Of a stretch of 64,000 bases of DNA, positions 30,926-43,242 are shown in pieces. Numbering within the stretch: position 1 is the first letter of the stretch; the number at the start of each line of letters is the position of its first letter. The DNA lies in contig CALMFT010000012.1 in NCBI GenBank assembly GCA_937862565.1, forward strand, positions 43,947 to 107,946. Reading direction: 5' to 3'. The notes below the pieces were generated by a model. That model made no database searches and was not told where the DNA came from. It worked only from the letters and a program-made list of their open reading frames with translations. The position numbers were made by a program, and so were the translations under genes. The DNA is from an uncultured bacterium. Its GTDB lineage: Bacteria > Patescibacteriota > Gracilibacteria > Absconditabacterales > Absconditicoccaceae.

Positions 30926-32394
30926 TGATAGAAACCTCATTTTTGCTCGCTGTAAAAGCGCTCTTACTCACAGTTTTGATTCCATTGATTAGTGGAGGAT
31001 TGTTGTTACTTATCATTTATCCAAGATTATTTAAGGGATGGAAGTTTTACATTCTCTCATGGTTTTTGGGAATTGGAGTAACCAGTAACTGGTTAGTAAA
31101 TATCCAGTTTGTACACTTTGGAATTGGAGTTTGGGAATTCCTTGCTCTCATCTTATTACTGATAATCATACTCATAATTAAAGTTCAAAAGTTTGGACTT
31201 ACTATGGAGACTATCAAAGATACTCTTCGTATACCAAGAATGGATGGAATTACAGAATCTTATAAAAACTTATCAACTTTTGAAAAAGTATTAACAATAA
31301 GCGGAATTATTTTCGTACTTTGGTTTTTCATAAATTCTTTTGTACACACGATGAGTTTCCCATCTTACGCGGATGATACTTTCGGAAATCGAAGTAAAGC
31401 TGCAATCAATATTTTCTATGATGGTGGGGTGAAAATGTTCGGAAACACAGGAGAAATACTGTGAAGAGGAAACCTCGCCTACCCTATACATATTGCCAGT
31501 CTCAAAGCATTAATAGCATCAATGATGGGCGGACGACACGATGTTTATCTTAAGTTATTTCAACGAATTGGATTATTCCTTTTGTTGATTTTGAGTTTTA
31601 TTACTACTTTCGAAAAAAGTAAACATCTACTTACCAGTATTATTCCTTCTGTTTTGATAGCGGGGTTACCTTTGGTATTTTGGCATAGCATCGATGGATA
31701 TCATGAATTATTGACTACTTATTATACTATCTTAGCCCTTCGATTGGGATATGAATTTGTAGGATCTAAAAATAATGGACATCTTGTGATCATGACTTTG
31801 ATGTTATGGATTGCTTGTTATATGAAAAATGATGGATTTGTAATTTATGCTCCAGCCGTACTAGCTGGATTTGGATTAGTATTATTATTACAAGGAAATT
31901 TAGTAAACACATTACAAGGATTACGAAACGATAAAAAGGCGCTTGGTTTAACAGCGTGAGGAATCTTATTATTCCTTATTCCTTACACAGCTCTCAAGCT
32001 ATATCACGGTCTTGGATTCAATCCTACTGATAGCGCGCCAGCTGAAGGAGCAGTTTCTACCACACACTGGGAGATCTTCACACAGTTTAAACCAATGTTC
32101 ATTACTGAAAATAATTACAGTATTGGGCTCGTGTTCTTGGTTTTGATAGGATTCTGGATATATGGATATTATCAAAAAAGAGATGAAAAAACTGAATCTG
32201 CTGTACCATCGAGTCTGATGTTTATCATCACTCCAATTTTGATGTTTATACTGTTTACGGCGGTATTCCTGTTTACTGAAAACTACCAATGGGTAATGAG
32301 TCAAACTACTTCCAATAGAGTATACACAATGTGCTTTATTGTTCTGTTTTATTTTATTTGAATGATTATAAATGAGCTGAAAAGAAAGAAATAA
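30925..32394 (+). CDS. Multi-spanning membrane glycosyltransferase (GT-C type)
   Basis: The 489-residue protein has about ten to twelve membrane segments. An early extracytoplasmic loop contains SYADDTFGNRSKAAINIFYDGG. The paired acidic residues of the first loop are typical of ArnT/PMT-like GT-C enzymes that use polyprenyl-linked sugars. Three TGA codons are Gly. Its ATG overlaps the stop of the previous gene and its 3' end overlaps the next methyltransferase by 23 bases. The substrate is unknown. Confidence 0.65.
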
Positions 32395-32986
32395 AGCCTT
32401 CTGATTTTACGATTTTTCTTTACTAGATAAGTTATTCTTGCACCTTAGATTACATATCGTTAAGAAACATGTTAATTTTAGTGGTAAATCAGTACTTGAT
32501 GTAGGTTGTGGATACAATGCCACCAACTTACAATATATCAAAAAGAACTATACCCCTACTTCTCTTGCGGCTTTGGATCTCAATCTCAATACAGAGTTTT
32601 TGAATACGCTCGGCATAGAATCAGTAATTGGAAATCTGGAAGAAGGAGTAGTAGCAGGTAAAAAATATGATATTATCTTAGCAACTGCAATTTTGGAACA
32701 TATTCAAAACGATCAAAATTTTGTTACGAGTTGTTATGAAATGCTCAATGAAGGTGGTCTTTTGGTAATCACTACCCCATCGATTTGGTCACAGCCAGTA
32801 CTGGAATTCTTAGCTTACAAAATCCATCTTATTGAAGAAGTAGAAATTAGAGATCACAAAAGATATTATGATAAAAAGATGCTGGTTAAAATCATGGCAG
32901 AAGCTTGATTTAAAGCAGAAAATGTAAAACATGAATACTTCGAATTAGGAATGAACAACTTTATTCTCGCCAAAAAATGAAATTAA
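32372..32986 (+). CDS. Class I SAM-dependent methyltransferase
   Basis: The 204-residue protein has motif I SVLDVGCGYNATN, an acidic ALDLNLN, motif IV ILATAILEHIQND and later GGLLVITTPS. Four TGA codons occur. I start it at ATG 32372, overlapping the previous gene, because the frame is open and adds a charged helix; a TTG at 32438 would cut 22 residues. The gene sits in the glycan locus, so the target may be a sugar or lipid intermediate. The next gene overlaps its 3' end. Confidence 0.82.
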
Positions 32987-33375
32987 TACTCAGTAAACAG
33001 ATTATACAAAAATGAATTTTATACGTTGCAGGGGGTGGAACTGCGGCTCTTATTGATTTATTATTTTTATATATCTTTACAGATATTGTAGGCTTACACT
33101 ATTTGGTATCTACTATATTATCGTTTTGTATCGCTTTCTTATACGGATTCTTATTCCAAAAATACATCACTTTCAAAAGTAATGCAGGAAATTTTCACAA
33201 ACAAATGGGGTTATTTTTCATATTTCAAATAGTCTGATTAGGAATAAATGCAGGACTACTTTGGATATTTGTAGATCAATTACACTTTTACTATTTGTAC
33301 GCAGCAGTGTTCAATAAAGGACTTATTTTCATTCGAAATTTCTTGATGAACTACTTTTACAATTTTAAATCTTAA
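32977..33375 (+). CDS. GtrA-family membrane protein
   Basis: A 132-residue four-span protein with GILYVAGGGTAALIDLLFLYIF, a FLFQKYITFKS loop and a C-terminal NKGLIFIRNFLMNYFYNFK. This is the GtrA family, thought to flip or assist lipid-linked sugars in O-antigen or cell-wall glucosylation. Two TGA codons hide it under the standard code. It lies between the methyltransferase and a GT2 enzyme, the usual GtrA-GT2 pairing. Confidence 0.85.
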
Positions 33376-33381
33376 TACACT

Positions 33382-34113
33382 ATGAAGCTTTTATCCATTA
33401 TCATCCCTGTATACAACGAGGAACAATTCGTAGGTCAATTGCTGCAGAAAGTGTATGAGGTAAATTTGGATAGCGTAGGATATAGCAAAGAACTGATTAT
33501 TGTAAATGATGGGAGTAAAGATAAGAGCGAACAGATTATTAAGAAATTCCTTGAAAAACATCCAGATCTGGATTGTAAATATGTATTTCAAGAAAGACAA
33601 AAAGACTGATCCAACTCTAAGGGAGCTGCGTTGAAAAACTGATTTGGACTAGCAACTGGAGATTTATATATCATTCAAGATGCAGATCTCGAATATGATC
33701 CATCAGATTATCTCGCATTGATCGAAAAAATAGAAAAAAATAATCTGGATTTTGTGTATGGAAGTCGTACGACTGGGTATCTAAAATTTGGAGCAAAATA
33801 TTCTACATTTGGATTTTTATTGGGAGGATTATTACTTTCAGTAGTAGTTTCACTTTTAGGATTTACCATCGTTACTGATGAACCAACCTGTTATAAACTC
33901 TATAGATCTAAGCTCAAAGAACATCTATTAGGGATTGAAGAAAACAGTTTTGATCGAGAACCAGCAATCACAATGTTACTTCTCAGAAAAGGATACTCTT
34001 ACGGTGAAGTTCCTATTCATTACTACCCTCGCACTATTACGACAGGGAAAAAGATAAAACTCATTGATGGGCGGGATGCCATAAAAACCTTGTTTAAATA
34101 CAGATTCAATTAA
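33382..34113 (+). CDS. GT2 polyprenyl-phosphate glycosyltransferase
   Basis: The 243-residue enzyme starts SIIIPVYNEEQFV, has IIVNDGSKDKS, a recoded DGSNSKGAALKN segment, IIQDADLEYDP with the metal-binding Asp, and YGSR. Near the C-terminus REPAITMLLLRKGYSYGEVPIHYYPRT is typical of dolichol-phosphate-mannose-type synthases. It would make polyprenyl-phosphate hexose for the GtrA neighbour. Two TGA codons are Gly. The C-terminus is short and lacks extra membrane spans. Confidence 0.9.
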
Positions 34114-34154
34114 ATACAATATCAGATTATAAATTATTTTTAAAATTTTGTGTA

Positions 34155-35132
34155 ATGAAAAATATCTTAGTTACTGGAGGGGCGGGATACATCGGGAGTC
34201 ATACCGTAAAAGAACTTATACATCAATGATTTCATCCTATCATTTTTGATAATTTAGAAAATGGAAAGGTTATAAATCAAAGTGGATCAGAATTTTATCA
34301 GTGAGATTTAAGAAATATTGAAGATATTGAGGGGACCTTTATCAAGTATAGTATTGATGCAGTTATTCATTTTGCGGCATACGCTTCAGTACCTGATAGT
34401 GTAGATTTTCCAGATAAATACTATGAAAATAATCTGAACTGATGACTCAATCTTTTGAACGCTATGAATAAATATAAAGTAAAAAAAATAATATTTTCTT
34501 CGTCTGCTTCGGTATATGGAGAACCTCAGTCAGAACGTATTCGTGAAGATCATCCCAAAAATCCTACCAATCCTTATGGACATACTAAGCTTTTATTTGA
34601 ACAAATACTTCATTGGTACCATATTGCTTATGGAATTTCTTCTATTTCTTTTAGATATTTTTGCGCATCAGGAGCATCCAAAGATGGTAGTTTAGGAGAA
34701 TTACATACTCCAGAAACTCATGTCATTCCTTGTGCGATATTAACTGCTTTAGGGATAAGAAAAGAATTTAATATTTATGGGGATAATTTCCCTACTCCAG
34801 ATGGAACAGGAATTAGAGATTTTATTCATGTGGAAGATTTGGCGAGCGCACATGTTATGGGTTTACAAAAACTTGATGATAATATTTGTGAGCAATTTAA
34901 TCTCGGAATTGGTAAAGGATTTTCAGTAAAAGAGATTATTGAAAGCGTGCAAAGAATTTCTGGAAACCAATTAAATACAGTTTTATCTCCTAGAAGAAAG
35001 GGAGATCCAAGTATCTTAATCGCCGAAAACCAAAAAATTATGAGTTTTATGGATTGGAAACCACAATATATAAATATAGATGACATAGTCTCTACCGCCT
35101 TTCAATTTTTCAAAAAATATTATGAAAATTAA
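34155..35132 (+). CDS. galE: UDP-glucose 4-epimerase
   Basis: The 325-residue NAD-binding protein has TGGAGYIGSH, then FAAYASVPDSV. It has the catalytic SSSASVYG and PYGHTKLLFEQ (Ser and Tyr-x-x-x-Lys), and YFCASGASKDG. It interconverts UDP-glucose and UDP-galactose and supplies galactosyl groups. Four TGA codons, two of them adjacent, are Gly. It overlaps the following HddC-like gene by 11 bases, so the two are co-translated. The exact sugar is inferred from GalE-like motifs; another NDP-hexose epimerase is possible. Confidence 0.88.
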
Positions 35133-35841
35133 TCAGGCATTTATACTTGCGGCGGGATATGGTACAAGATTAAGACCTCTCACCCTTACCACACCTAAGC
35201 CACTTATTCCCGTCGGAGGAAAGCCACTGTTGGGTTATCATTTGAATCATCTTCATACACATGGATTCAATAAATTTTTTATTAATAGCTTTTACCTTAG
35301 TGAAAAAATAGAAGAATATATTTCACATCATCCCCTCGCCCATCAGATTATTATTTCTCATGAAGAAGGAGAAATATTGGGCACAGCAGGTGGAGTTATG
35401 AAACAGATTGATCAACTGGAAGATTTATTTTTAGTGGTCTATGGGGACAATCTCACTAATATAGATTATAGTGCATTTATAGATTCTTTGGAAGGTAAAG
35501 AATTTGATGCGGCAATAGTACTCTATCATGAAGATAATATTTTACATAAAGGGATGGCAGTAGTGAATGAAAAATGATACATAAGCTGATTTATAGAAAA
35601 ACCTAAACCAGAACAAGTAGTTTCTGATCTAGCAAATGCAGGAGTCTATGTCATTAAAAAATCTATCTTTAAAAAATATGTATCTCACACTGGATTTTCA
35701 GATTTTGGTTTCGATTTTTTTCCAGCTTTACTTGCTGATGGAAAAAAAATACTAAGCTATATTAGTACTGACTTTTTGATTGATATAGGAAGTATTGAAA
35801 ATTTAAAAAAAGCTGAAGAAGTATATCACAAATATTTCTAA
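35122..35841 (+). CDS. Sugar-1-phosphate nucleotidyltransferase (HddC-like)
   Basis: The 239-residue enzyme has AFILAAGYGTRLRPLT, KPLIPVGGKPLL, GTAGGVM, and YGDNLTNID with the metal-binding Asp. It ends with FLIDIGSIENLKKAEE. The short form without a left-handed helix fits GDP-D-glycero-D-manno-heptose pyrophosphorylase (HddC) or a mannose-1-phosphate guanylyltransferase. The next genes are an HddA-like kinase and GmhA, so HddC is preferred. Two TGA codons are Gly. It overlaps galE. Confidence 0.75.
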
Positions 35842-35977
35842 CAAATAATGAAAGATATGTTCAGCTTGTAAGCAATAGTTTATACTTTATAAGGTAGTTT
35901 TTTATAACAATTTCCTTGTATTTTTTCCAATAAAAGCTAAAAGATATGGGTATTCTACTTTATTTAGAGGAAACCTT

Positions 35978-36997
35978 ATGATAGGAATAAAAGTACCATT
36001 AAGAATGAGTTTTGTAGGAGGAGGGAGTGATATTGCTTCATTCTATAGCGAGCATGGATGAGCGGTGGTAAGTAGCTCTATCAATAAATATATCTATATT
36101 AATATTAATCCCAAGTTTGATCATAAAATTAGATTCAGCTATAGTAAAACAGAAATAATTGATTCAATAAATGAGATGCAACATGATTTGGCGAAAGCAA
36201 TTATTATATATGCTTACGATTTTCTTAATGAACACTCTACTCATACAAGTTATAAACCTGAATGATTTGAAATAATCTCTATTGCGGATATTCCCTCCGA
36301 ATGATCTGGTTTGGGGTCTTCCTCTGCTTTTACAGTGGCGCTTTTACAAGCATTGTATGCTTATAATAATAAATTTGTTTCAGCAGAAACTCTTGCAGAG
36401 CAAGCTTGTGAAATCGAAATAAAAATTTTAGGGAAACCAATAGGAAAACAAGATCAGTATGCTTCCGCACATGGAGGATTCAATTTTATTGAATTTTTTC
36501 CTGACGGAACTGTATCAGTACAGCCCATCATATTTTCCAAAGAAACTAAAAGAAAATTGGAATCAAAACTCTTAATGTTTTACACTGGTATTACGAGAAA
36601 AGCAGATACTATATTAGGTGAGCAAACTAAAAACATAGGAGATCAAAAAGATAAAATAGAAGGAATGAAAAAAATGGTTAAAATAGCTTATGAACTTAAG
36701 AAAGAACTAGAAGAAAATAATGAACAGCGCTTTGGTGAATTATTACATGAAAATCGATTACTCAAAAAAGAAATGGCTTGAGGTATAAGTAATCCACAAA
36801 TTGATCAATGGTACGATTCTGCAATACAAGCTGGAGCCACAGGTGGTAAATTATTGGGAGCAGGAGGATGAGGCTTTTTTATCTTCTATGCACCCGAAGA
36901 CAAACATGAAAAGATTAAAAGCGCACTTTCTGATCTAAGGTATATTCCTTTTTCATTTGAAAATGGAGGATCACAAGTAATATTCTACCAAGATTAA
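35978..36997 (+). CDS. GHMP kinase, D-glycero-D-manno-heptose 7-phosphate kinase (HddA-like)
   Basis: The 339-residue kinase has the N-terminal GVPLRMSF-type strand with GGGSDIASF, the ATP loop SGLGSSSAFTVALL and a C-terminal GGKLLGAGGGGFF. Five TGA codons lie at Gly positions, one within the ATP loop (GSG). HddA phosphorylates C1 of D,D-heptose 7-phosphate in the GDP-manno-heptose route. Its neighbours HddC and GmhA support this. The start has an AGAGGA sequence upstream, one of the few starts with possible Shine-Dalgarno pairing. Confidence 0.75.
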
Positions 36998-37039
36998 TTA
37001 TAATTCCTTAAATATATTTTATTTGCCTTTGTATTTACT

Positions 37040-37693
37040 ATGCATTCTTCAGAAAACGATTCTAGTTCACACAATCAAGATTTTAGTAGTTCTACGGTTA
37101 TAGGTCATTATTACAAACAAATGATTGAAGCTATTAGAGCTCTAAAAGTACAAAATATGAACAGAGCTATAGAAATGATTCAAGAAGCTTATGAGAATAA
37201 ACAAAGAATTTTTATTATAGGAAATGGGGGAAGCCATGCGACCTCATCTCATTTTGTAGCAGATCTTAGCAAAACTGTATTCGGTAAAAATCCTTATCCA
37301 GGAATTCAAGCTCATCCATTTGATGTAGAGTGTCTTTCAGATAACGTATCAACACTTACAGCGACCAGTAACGATTTACCCAATGGATATAATCATATTT
37401 TTGCTCTTCCACTAACTGCAAAAGCAAAAAAAAATGATCTTTTGATTGTAATTACAGGAAGTGGCAATTCATTAAATATACTAGAAGCTCTCAAGGTTGC
37501 AAAAAACAAGTGAGTAAAAACCATAGGCTTCCTAGGATTTGATTGAGGACAAGCTAAGGATTTATGCGATCATACTATTATTGTAGAATCCTCAAACTAT
37601 GGTGTTATTGAAGATATGCACAGCACTTTTATGCATGCAATTACAGATTACTTTATACATTACATGAGAAGTAAAGGATATAATAATAGATAG
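37040..37693 (+). CDS. gmhA: Phosphoheptose isomerase (GmhA-like, SIS domain)
   Basis: The 217-residue protein has a Ser-rich N-terminus. A SIS domain follows with IFIIGNGGSHATSSHFVADL, TGSGNSLNILEALK and VKTIGFLGFD, and IEDMHSTFMHAITDYF. It converts sedoheptulose 7-phosphate into D-glycero-D-manno-heptose 7-phosphate, the first step of heptose synthesis. Two TGA codons are Gly. No GmhB phosphatase was found here. Other SIS-domain sugar isomerases are possible, but the neighbours support GmhA. Confidence 0.8.
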
Positions 37694-37730
37694 AGAACTT
37701 GAATATAATTTTTATTATTCCACCAAACTT

Positions 37731-38894
37731 ATGAGATCAATCATTGTACTCAGTGAACCGCGAGAACCTTTGATAGGTGGAGGCCAGATATATGCCAAGT
37801 ATCTGTGTGAAGAACTTGTTTCTGATCATAATACAAAAGTAGAAGTTCTCACCAGATCTTTTAGTGACGAAGAAGGAAATATTTTTAATGAACCCATAGT
37901 ATATTGACCTAACTTTAGACTCGAAAGAATTGGTACTGTGGGTTCATTTTTTTCTTTACCTTTAAGAATTATATGAATCATACAATGCACAATAGCATTA
38001 TACAAGAAAGTAAAAAAAAATCATTATGATATTATTCATGCGCACGCACTTTTGCGAGGCATACCCGCCAGGATAGTGGGATTGTTGACACACACACCTG
38101 TTGTTTATACAGTACACGGGACAATGCATATGGATACTCATAAAAAATGAATTCATTATTTTCTAGAACAATTATTAGTATGCTGGATACAGTATGATAT
38201 GATTATTTCAGTATCTCATAAAGTATTGAATTATAATTTGAGTACTAAAAATGTAAAAGTAATTTATCCAGGAATAGATACTCACAAGTTCAGATTATCT
38301 CATGTAACAAAGAAAAAAGACGGGAAGAATTTTATTTTTGTAGGAAGAATAGATTGGCAAAAATGATTAAATTTCTTAATTTCGGCAATCGCCAGTATCG
38401 GGAAAGAAAAATTAATATCTTCATGATTTCATCTCAATATTGTCGGAGATGGACCCGATAGACAAAAAATAGAAGATCAAGTAAGCCAAGCAGGAATAGA
38501 AAAATTTATAAGCTTCAAAGGTAAACTGATCAAACAAGATGTGGTGGATGAATATCGAGCGAATACTATTTTTATTCTTCCATCCTTAGCTGAAGGACAA
38601 CCCGTAGTAGTTATGGAAGCAATGTGTTGCAAACTACCTATTATCGCAACAGATGTAGGAGATAATAAAAATGTTATTAAATCTGAATTTGGAATGGTGG
38701 TTCCTTCAGGGAATAGCGAGGTTTTAGCTGAAGCAATTACACACTATTTGGATATGGGGGACAAAGAAATTGAACAACAAGGATTAGCAGGATATCAAGA
38801 AGTTATTGAACATTATGATCGAAAAAATATTGCCAACCAAATATCTGAAGTATTTGATGAACTCATTCAAAACTATAATAAAAAGGTTCTCTAA
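37731..38894 (+). CDS. GT4-family glycosyltransferase
   Basis: The 387-residue GT-B enzyme starts SIIVLSEPREPLIGGGQIYAKYL and has HAHALLRGIP and YTVHGT in the first domain. In the second domain FVGRIDWQKGLN, NIVGDGPDRQKI and LPSLAEGQPVVVMEAMCCKLPIIATDVG are typical of GT4. The Glu-rich SLAEGQP box contacts the nucleotide sugar. Five TGA codons are Gly. It probably adds a hexose or heptose to the glycan; the substrate is unknown. Confidence 0.9.
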
Positions 38895-39065
38895 TAAAAA
38901 AGTAGAAATCCCCCCTACTCTCTTCAGATTATAATTAATTCTTAATCATAGCAGAGGAAAAAAGATTGATTTAATATAAGCAAAGTATATAGTAAAAACT
39001 TAGTTTTAGAGAGGATTTAAACTCATAATCAGATTATAAAAAATTATTTTAAACATATCAAAAAA

Positions 39066-40169
39066 ATGAAAAAAGCACTCATAACCTGAATTACTGGACA
39101 AGATGGATCTTACTTAGCTGAATTACTAATTAGTAAAGGATATGAAGTTCATGGAATCAAAAGGAGATCTTCATTAATCAATACGGAGAGAATTGACCAT
39201 CTTTTCCAAGATCCCCATATGGTGGATACAAGATTCATTCTTCATTATGGAGATATGACAGACAGTGCTAATCTTATCAAGCTGGTTGCACAAATCCAAC
39301 CAGACGAAATATATAATCTCGCTGCTCAATCACATGTAAAAGTTTCTTTTGACATGCCAGAGTATACAGCAAATACAGACGGCATAGGGACTTTAAGATT
39401 ACTTGAAGCAATAAGAAGTAATGGCTTAGAAGAAAAAACTAAATTTTATCAAGCTTCTACAAGCGAAATGTATGGCGGAATGGGTTTCAATATGCCCAGC
39501 ACAGGATACACGGAACAGTCACCCTTTTATCCAAGATCTCCTTATGGGGTAGCAAAATTATATGGGTACCGAATTACTGTGAATTATCGTGAAAGCTACG
39601 ATATATTTGCCTGCAATGGAATATTATTTAATCATGAGTCACCTATTAGAGGAGAAACATTTGTAACAAGAAAAATAACCAGAGCAGTAGCACAAATTCA
39701 TTTAGGATTGCAGGATAAACTGTATATTGGAAATCTAGATGCTCAAAGAGACCGAGGGCACGCTAAAGATTACGTAGAAGGAATGCGATTGATGCTGCAA
39801 CAAGACAAACCTCAAGACTATGTTCTTGCAACTGGTAAAACTACTACGGTAAGAGATTTTATTACTTTATCTTTCAAACAAGTAGGTATACAATTAAATC
39901 GAGAAGGAACTGGAATCCAAGAAGTAGGAAAAAATAGTTCTACAGGAGAAGTGCTCGTGGAAGTAGATGAGAATTATTTCCGTCCAAGCGAAGTCGATCT
40001 TCTTTTAGGAGACCCAAGTAAAGCTAAAAAAGAGTTATGACGAACTCCCCATTACAATGTAGAACAACTTTGTCTAGAAATGGTAAAGTCAGATATTGAG
40101 GTATTTAAAAAGCATAAAATACTAAAAGAAAATGGTTTTGAGGTTTTAAAAGATTTTCCTAGCTACTAA
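39066..40169 (+). CDS. gmd: GDP-mannose 4,6-dehydratase (or GDP-manno-heptose dehydratase)
   Basis: The 367-residue extended SDR has [18 protein letters not shown], with the first Gly from [32 protein letters not shown] and [10 protein letters not shown] (catalytic Thr/Ser, Glu, Tyr-x-x-x-Lys). It has [16 protein letters not shown] and the GDP-binding Arg region [16 protein letters not shown]. It converts a GDP-hexose to its 4-keto-6-deoxy form. Homologues in heptose pathways act on GDP-D-glycero-D-manno-heptose (DmhA type), which is possible because heptose genes flank it. Two TGA codons occur. Confidence 0.9.
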
Positions 40170-40218
40170 CTCATACATCTATAAAAATATATAATTATCT
40201 GATTATTGAAAAAATATT

Positions 40219-41127
40219 ATGAACAAAAATATAGTAGTGGTAGGAGATATTATACTTGATGAGTACCATTTCGGCACGGTAAAAAGATTAAATCCTGAGT
40301 CACCTGCTCCCCTATTTTCTATCCATAACACAGAATACAGACTAGGAGGAGCCGCCAATGTAGCTGCAAACATTGTAGGTTTAGGAGGGCAATGTACTCT
40401 TGTGGGCAACAAAGGTCAAGACATACATGCTGAAACAGTAGAAAATATTTGTGAAGCTCAGGATATTGATTTTATTCCTATGACTACTGCTAGTACCATT
40501 GTGAAATCAAGATTTATAGACACTACTTACAATCAACAACTTCTCAGAGCGGATCACGAAGAATTCATTCAGCTTGATAAAAAATATATTTCCCAAATCA
40601 TTGAAGCAATAGAGAGTACTGATCCAGCTATTATAGTTTGCTCAGATTATACAAAATGATTTTTATCAAAGGATCTAATACAAGAAATATGTTTTACCTT
40701 TGCTAAGAAAAAAATTCTTGTAGATACCAAACCTAACAAATTTGAATACTACAATAACATCCATATACTAAAACCAAATTTTAAAGAATTCACACAAATA
40801 ATCTGAAAAGAGATTAATAATAAGGATGATGAAATAGAAAAGTATGGAAGTAATCTTGCTAAAAAGCTTAAATCCAATCTTATAGTAACGAGAGGAGAAC
40901 AAGGAGCAACTCTTATCACTCTTAATAATGGAATTCATCATTACCACACAGAAGCTCAAAATGTTTTTGATGTGTCTGGAGCAGGAGATACCTTTCTAGC
41001 AGGAATTGCGGTAAAAATTAACCAAGGAGAAAGTCTAGAAAATGCAGTGATATATGGTAATAAAGCCAGTGGGGTTGCTGTAAGTAAAATAGGAACTTCT
41101 ATAGTTTCTGAGCATGAAGTGCAGTAA
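40219..41127 (+). CDS. Heptose 7-phosphate kinase, HldE kinase-domain type
   Basis: The 302-residue PfkB-fold kinase has VVGDIILDEYHFG, LGGAANVAANIVGLGG, and the C-terminal DVSGAGDTFLAGIAVKINQG with the catalytic Asp. The second domain of bifunctional HldE, a nucleotidyltransferase, is missing. The family phosphorylates D,D-heptose 7-phosphate at the beta position. It coexists with an HddA-like kinase, a surprising duplication. Two TGA codons are Gly. Other PfkB sugar kinases cannot be excluded. Confidence 0.75.
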
Positions 41128-41159
41128 TTATATTATTTTAATCAGAAGAAAATTCTCTA

Positions 41160-42218
41160 ATGGCTAAAAATATTTTATATATAAAAGCACAGTGATTGGG
41201 GGATATTATTGGAGGTCTACCTTTTTTGACGCAACAAAAAGAACTTTGAAATAAAGTCTATCAGACTTTTTATGATATGAGACATCTTCATAGAGATCTT
41301 GGAAAACAAGATAAAGAAGTACAAGAAAAATACAAAAAATTACCTATGTATGGAGGTCGACACCATATATTAGAGGGATTAAAAAATGACGGACTTATAG
41401 AAAAAATCTTAACTATTCCTTATGGAAATTGGAATATATTTAAGTTTTTAATCAAGAATTTTAGAAGATATGATGAGGCTATTATACCTATCAAAACTCG
41501 TCCTGCACAGATTTTGTGACTTTTATTAGCTAAGAAAGCTCGTTTTATTTTTGAAAATGTAAATGATATTTCAAAGTATAGAAATTTAGCAGATGGGGAA
41601 TGCGGTACAGCCTCTCAACCGCTCCAATATTATAAAAAGTCTATAAACTTCCCTAATGAAATACGACAAATCCCAGAGCATTATATCACGATATTCCCAA
41701 GTATTTTCGAAAGAAGTCTTGATATTAAGGAGTGGTTAGCTATTATAAAATTTGCTCAAAACCAAGGACTAAAGGTGGTTATAGTATGATGAATGAGAGA
41801 AAAATGGTTTATTGATGAACTAGAAAAAAATTGAATAACCCAGAATTCAGATTTTATAAATATGCTAGATAAAACCTCTTTAACACAATTATCCTACCTG
41901 TTAGAACATTCCACATATTGTATAAGTGGTAATGGAGGTCCTATGTGGATAGCGAATCTTCTGAATCCTCATTGTATCAATATTCATACAGTAAGTGCTT
42001 TTCTTATGGAGCCCAAGGTTGATAATAAATCTTCCTTCAATCTTAGAGGATATCACTATCCTGAGTGTGTACCCTGCGAAGCAGCTGATTCTACTCTAGG
42101 GAAAAAAAGAATAACTTCATGTGTATTTTATAATACTATTAGGGAATGAGAATGTAGAAAGTTTAATACAGCCGAGCAAGTGATTCTAATCTTACAAAAA
42201 AATATAAATAAATCCTAA
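41160..42218 (+). CDS. GT9 (heptosyltransferase-like) glycosyltransferase
   Basis: The 352-residue protein starts ILYIKAQGLGDIIGGLPFL, the GDxxGG pattern of heptosyltransferases. In the second domain it has ITIFPSIFERS, VVIVGGMREKWF and CISGNGGPMWIANLL. Two Cys in CVPCEAAD and a later Cys near the C-terminus could bind metal. Seven TGA codons are Gly, including the loop glycines. It may transfer heptose made by the adjacent pathway. Specificity is inferred from neighbours. Confidence 0.75.
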
Positions 42219-42268
42219 AATATAGTATTTTCACAAAAAAAAGAACATTATTTTTTAAATTCCAAACT

Positions 42269-43213
42269 ATGGTAACAATTAGAATGGTAGGGTGATTAGC
42301 TAATCAAATGAACCAATATGCTTTTGGTAGAGTTCTTGCATTAAAACGTAATGAACCTCTTTTTCTTAACATAGATACAATATACTACGCAGCTAAAGAT
42401 TATGACCTAGATGTTTTTAATATAGCAGGGGAAGAAGCGACAAACAAAGAAAGACCTTGGTATTTAAAACTCTGGAAGATCGAATGGATAGATAAGATTT
42501 GGTACGTACTTGCATGGTTTTGTAAAAAACTTGATCCACACTATATTATAGAAAATCCTCAGCATCCTAGAGTGTATCCTGGCATGTTTGACTATCAACA
42601 AGTAAGCGTTGATAAAGCTCTCAATACGAAATGAGATATCTACATAGAAGGATTTTGGCATAGTGAAAAATATTTTAAAGAATATGAAGATATAATCAGA
42701 AAGGATTTCACGTTGAAAAAACCTATTGATGATGAAAAAAATCTCAAGGTATTAGAAAAAATTAATAATTCAGAATCAGTTAGCATACATGTAAGAAGAT
42801 GAGATTATGCTGGTACTCACTATGAAGGAATATGTGATATGGAATATTACAAAAGAGCAATCGAATATATTCAATCAAAAGTTACTAATCCAGTCTTTTT
42901 TGTTTTATCGGATGATATTGATTGGTGTAAAGAAAATTTTAAAGAATATAAGATTGAAGAATATGTAGAAAATGGGTGAAAACCAAGAGCTAAAAATCTA
43001 ACAGTAAAAGGAGCTTCAAAACACGGAGCAGATGCATATAAAAATATGATTCTGATGGCTGCATGTAAACATAATATCATTGCCAATAGTACTTTCTCGT
43101 GGCGAGGAGCGCGACTTAATCCAAATCCTAATAAAATAATTGTAGCACCAAAAAAATGGCATGCCAATCTTGATTATAAAGACATCGTTCCAGAAAATTG
43201 GGTCAGATTATAA
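42269..43213 (+). CDS. GT11 family fucosyl-/colitosyltransferase
   Basis: The 314-residue protein has IRMVGGLANQMNQYAFGRVLA at the start and HVRRGDYAGTHYEG in the middle. The invariant Gly of the HxRRGD GDP-sugar site is coded by TGA. It continues with FVLSDDIDWCKENF and STFSWRGARLNPNPNKIIVAPKKW. GT11 enzymes transfer L-fucose or, in some O-antigens, colitose from GDP. The nearby gmd, Fcl-like and ColD-like genes supply such donors. Four TGA codons are Gly. Confidence 0.85.
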
Positions 43214-43242
43214 TATTCTATTCTATTTTTTAATACTTTACG

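Noticed and set aside
38895..39065. Possible small RNA or riboswitch upstream of gmd
   Set aside because: The gap holds two copies of the dispersed motif and AT-rich sequence, but no convincing structure or terminator.
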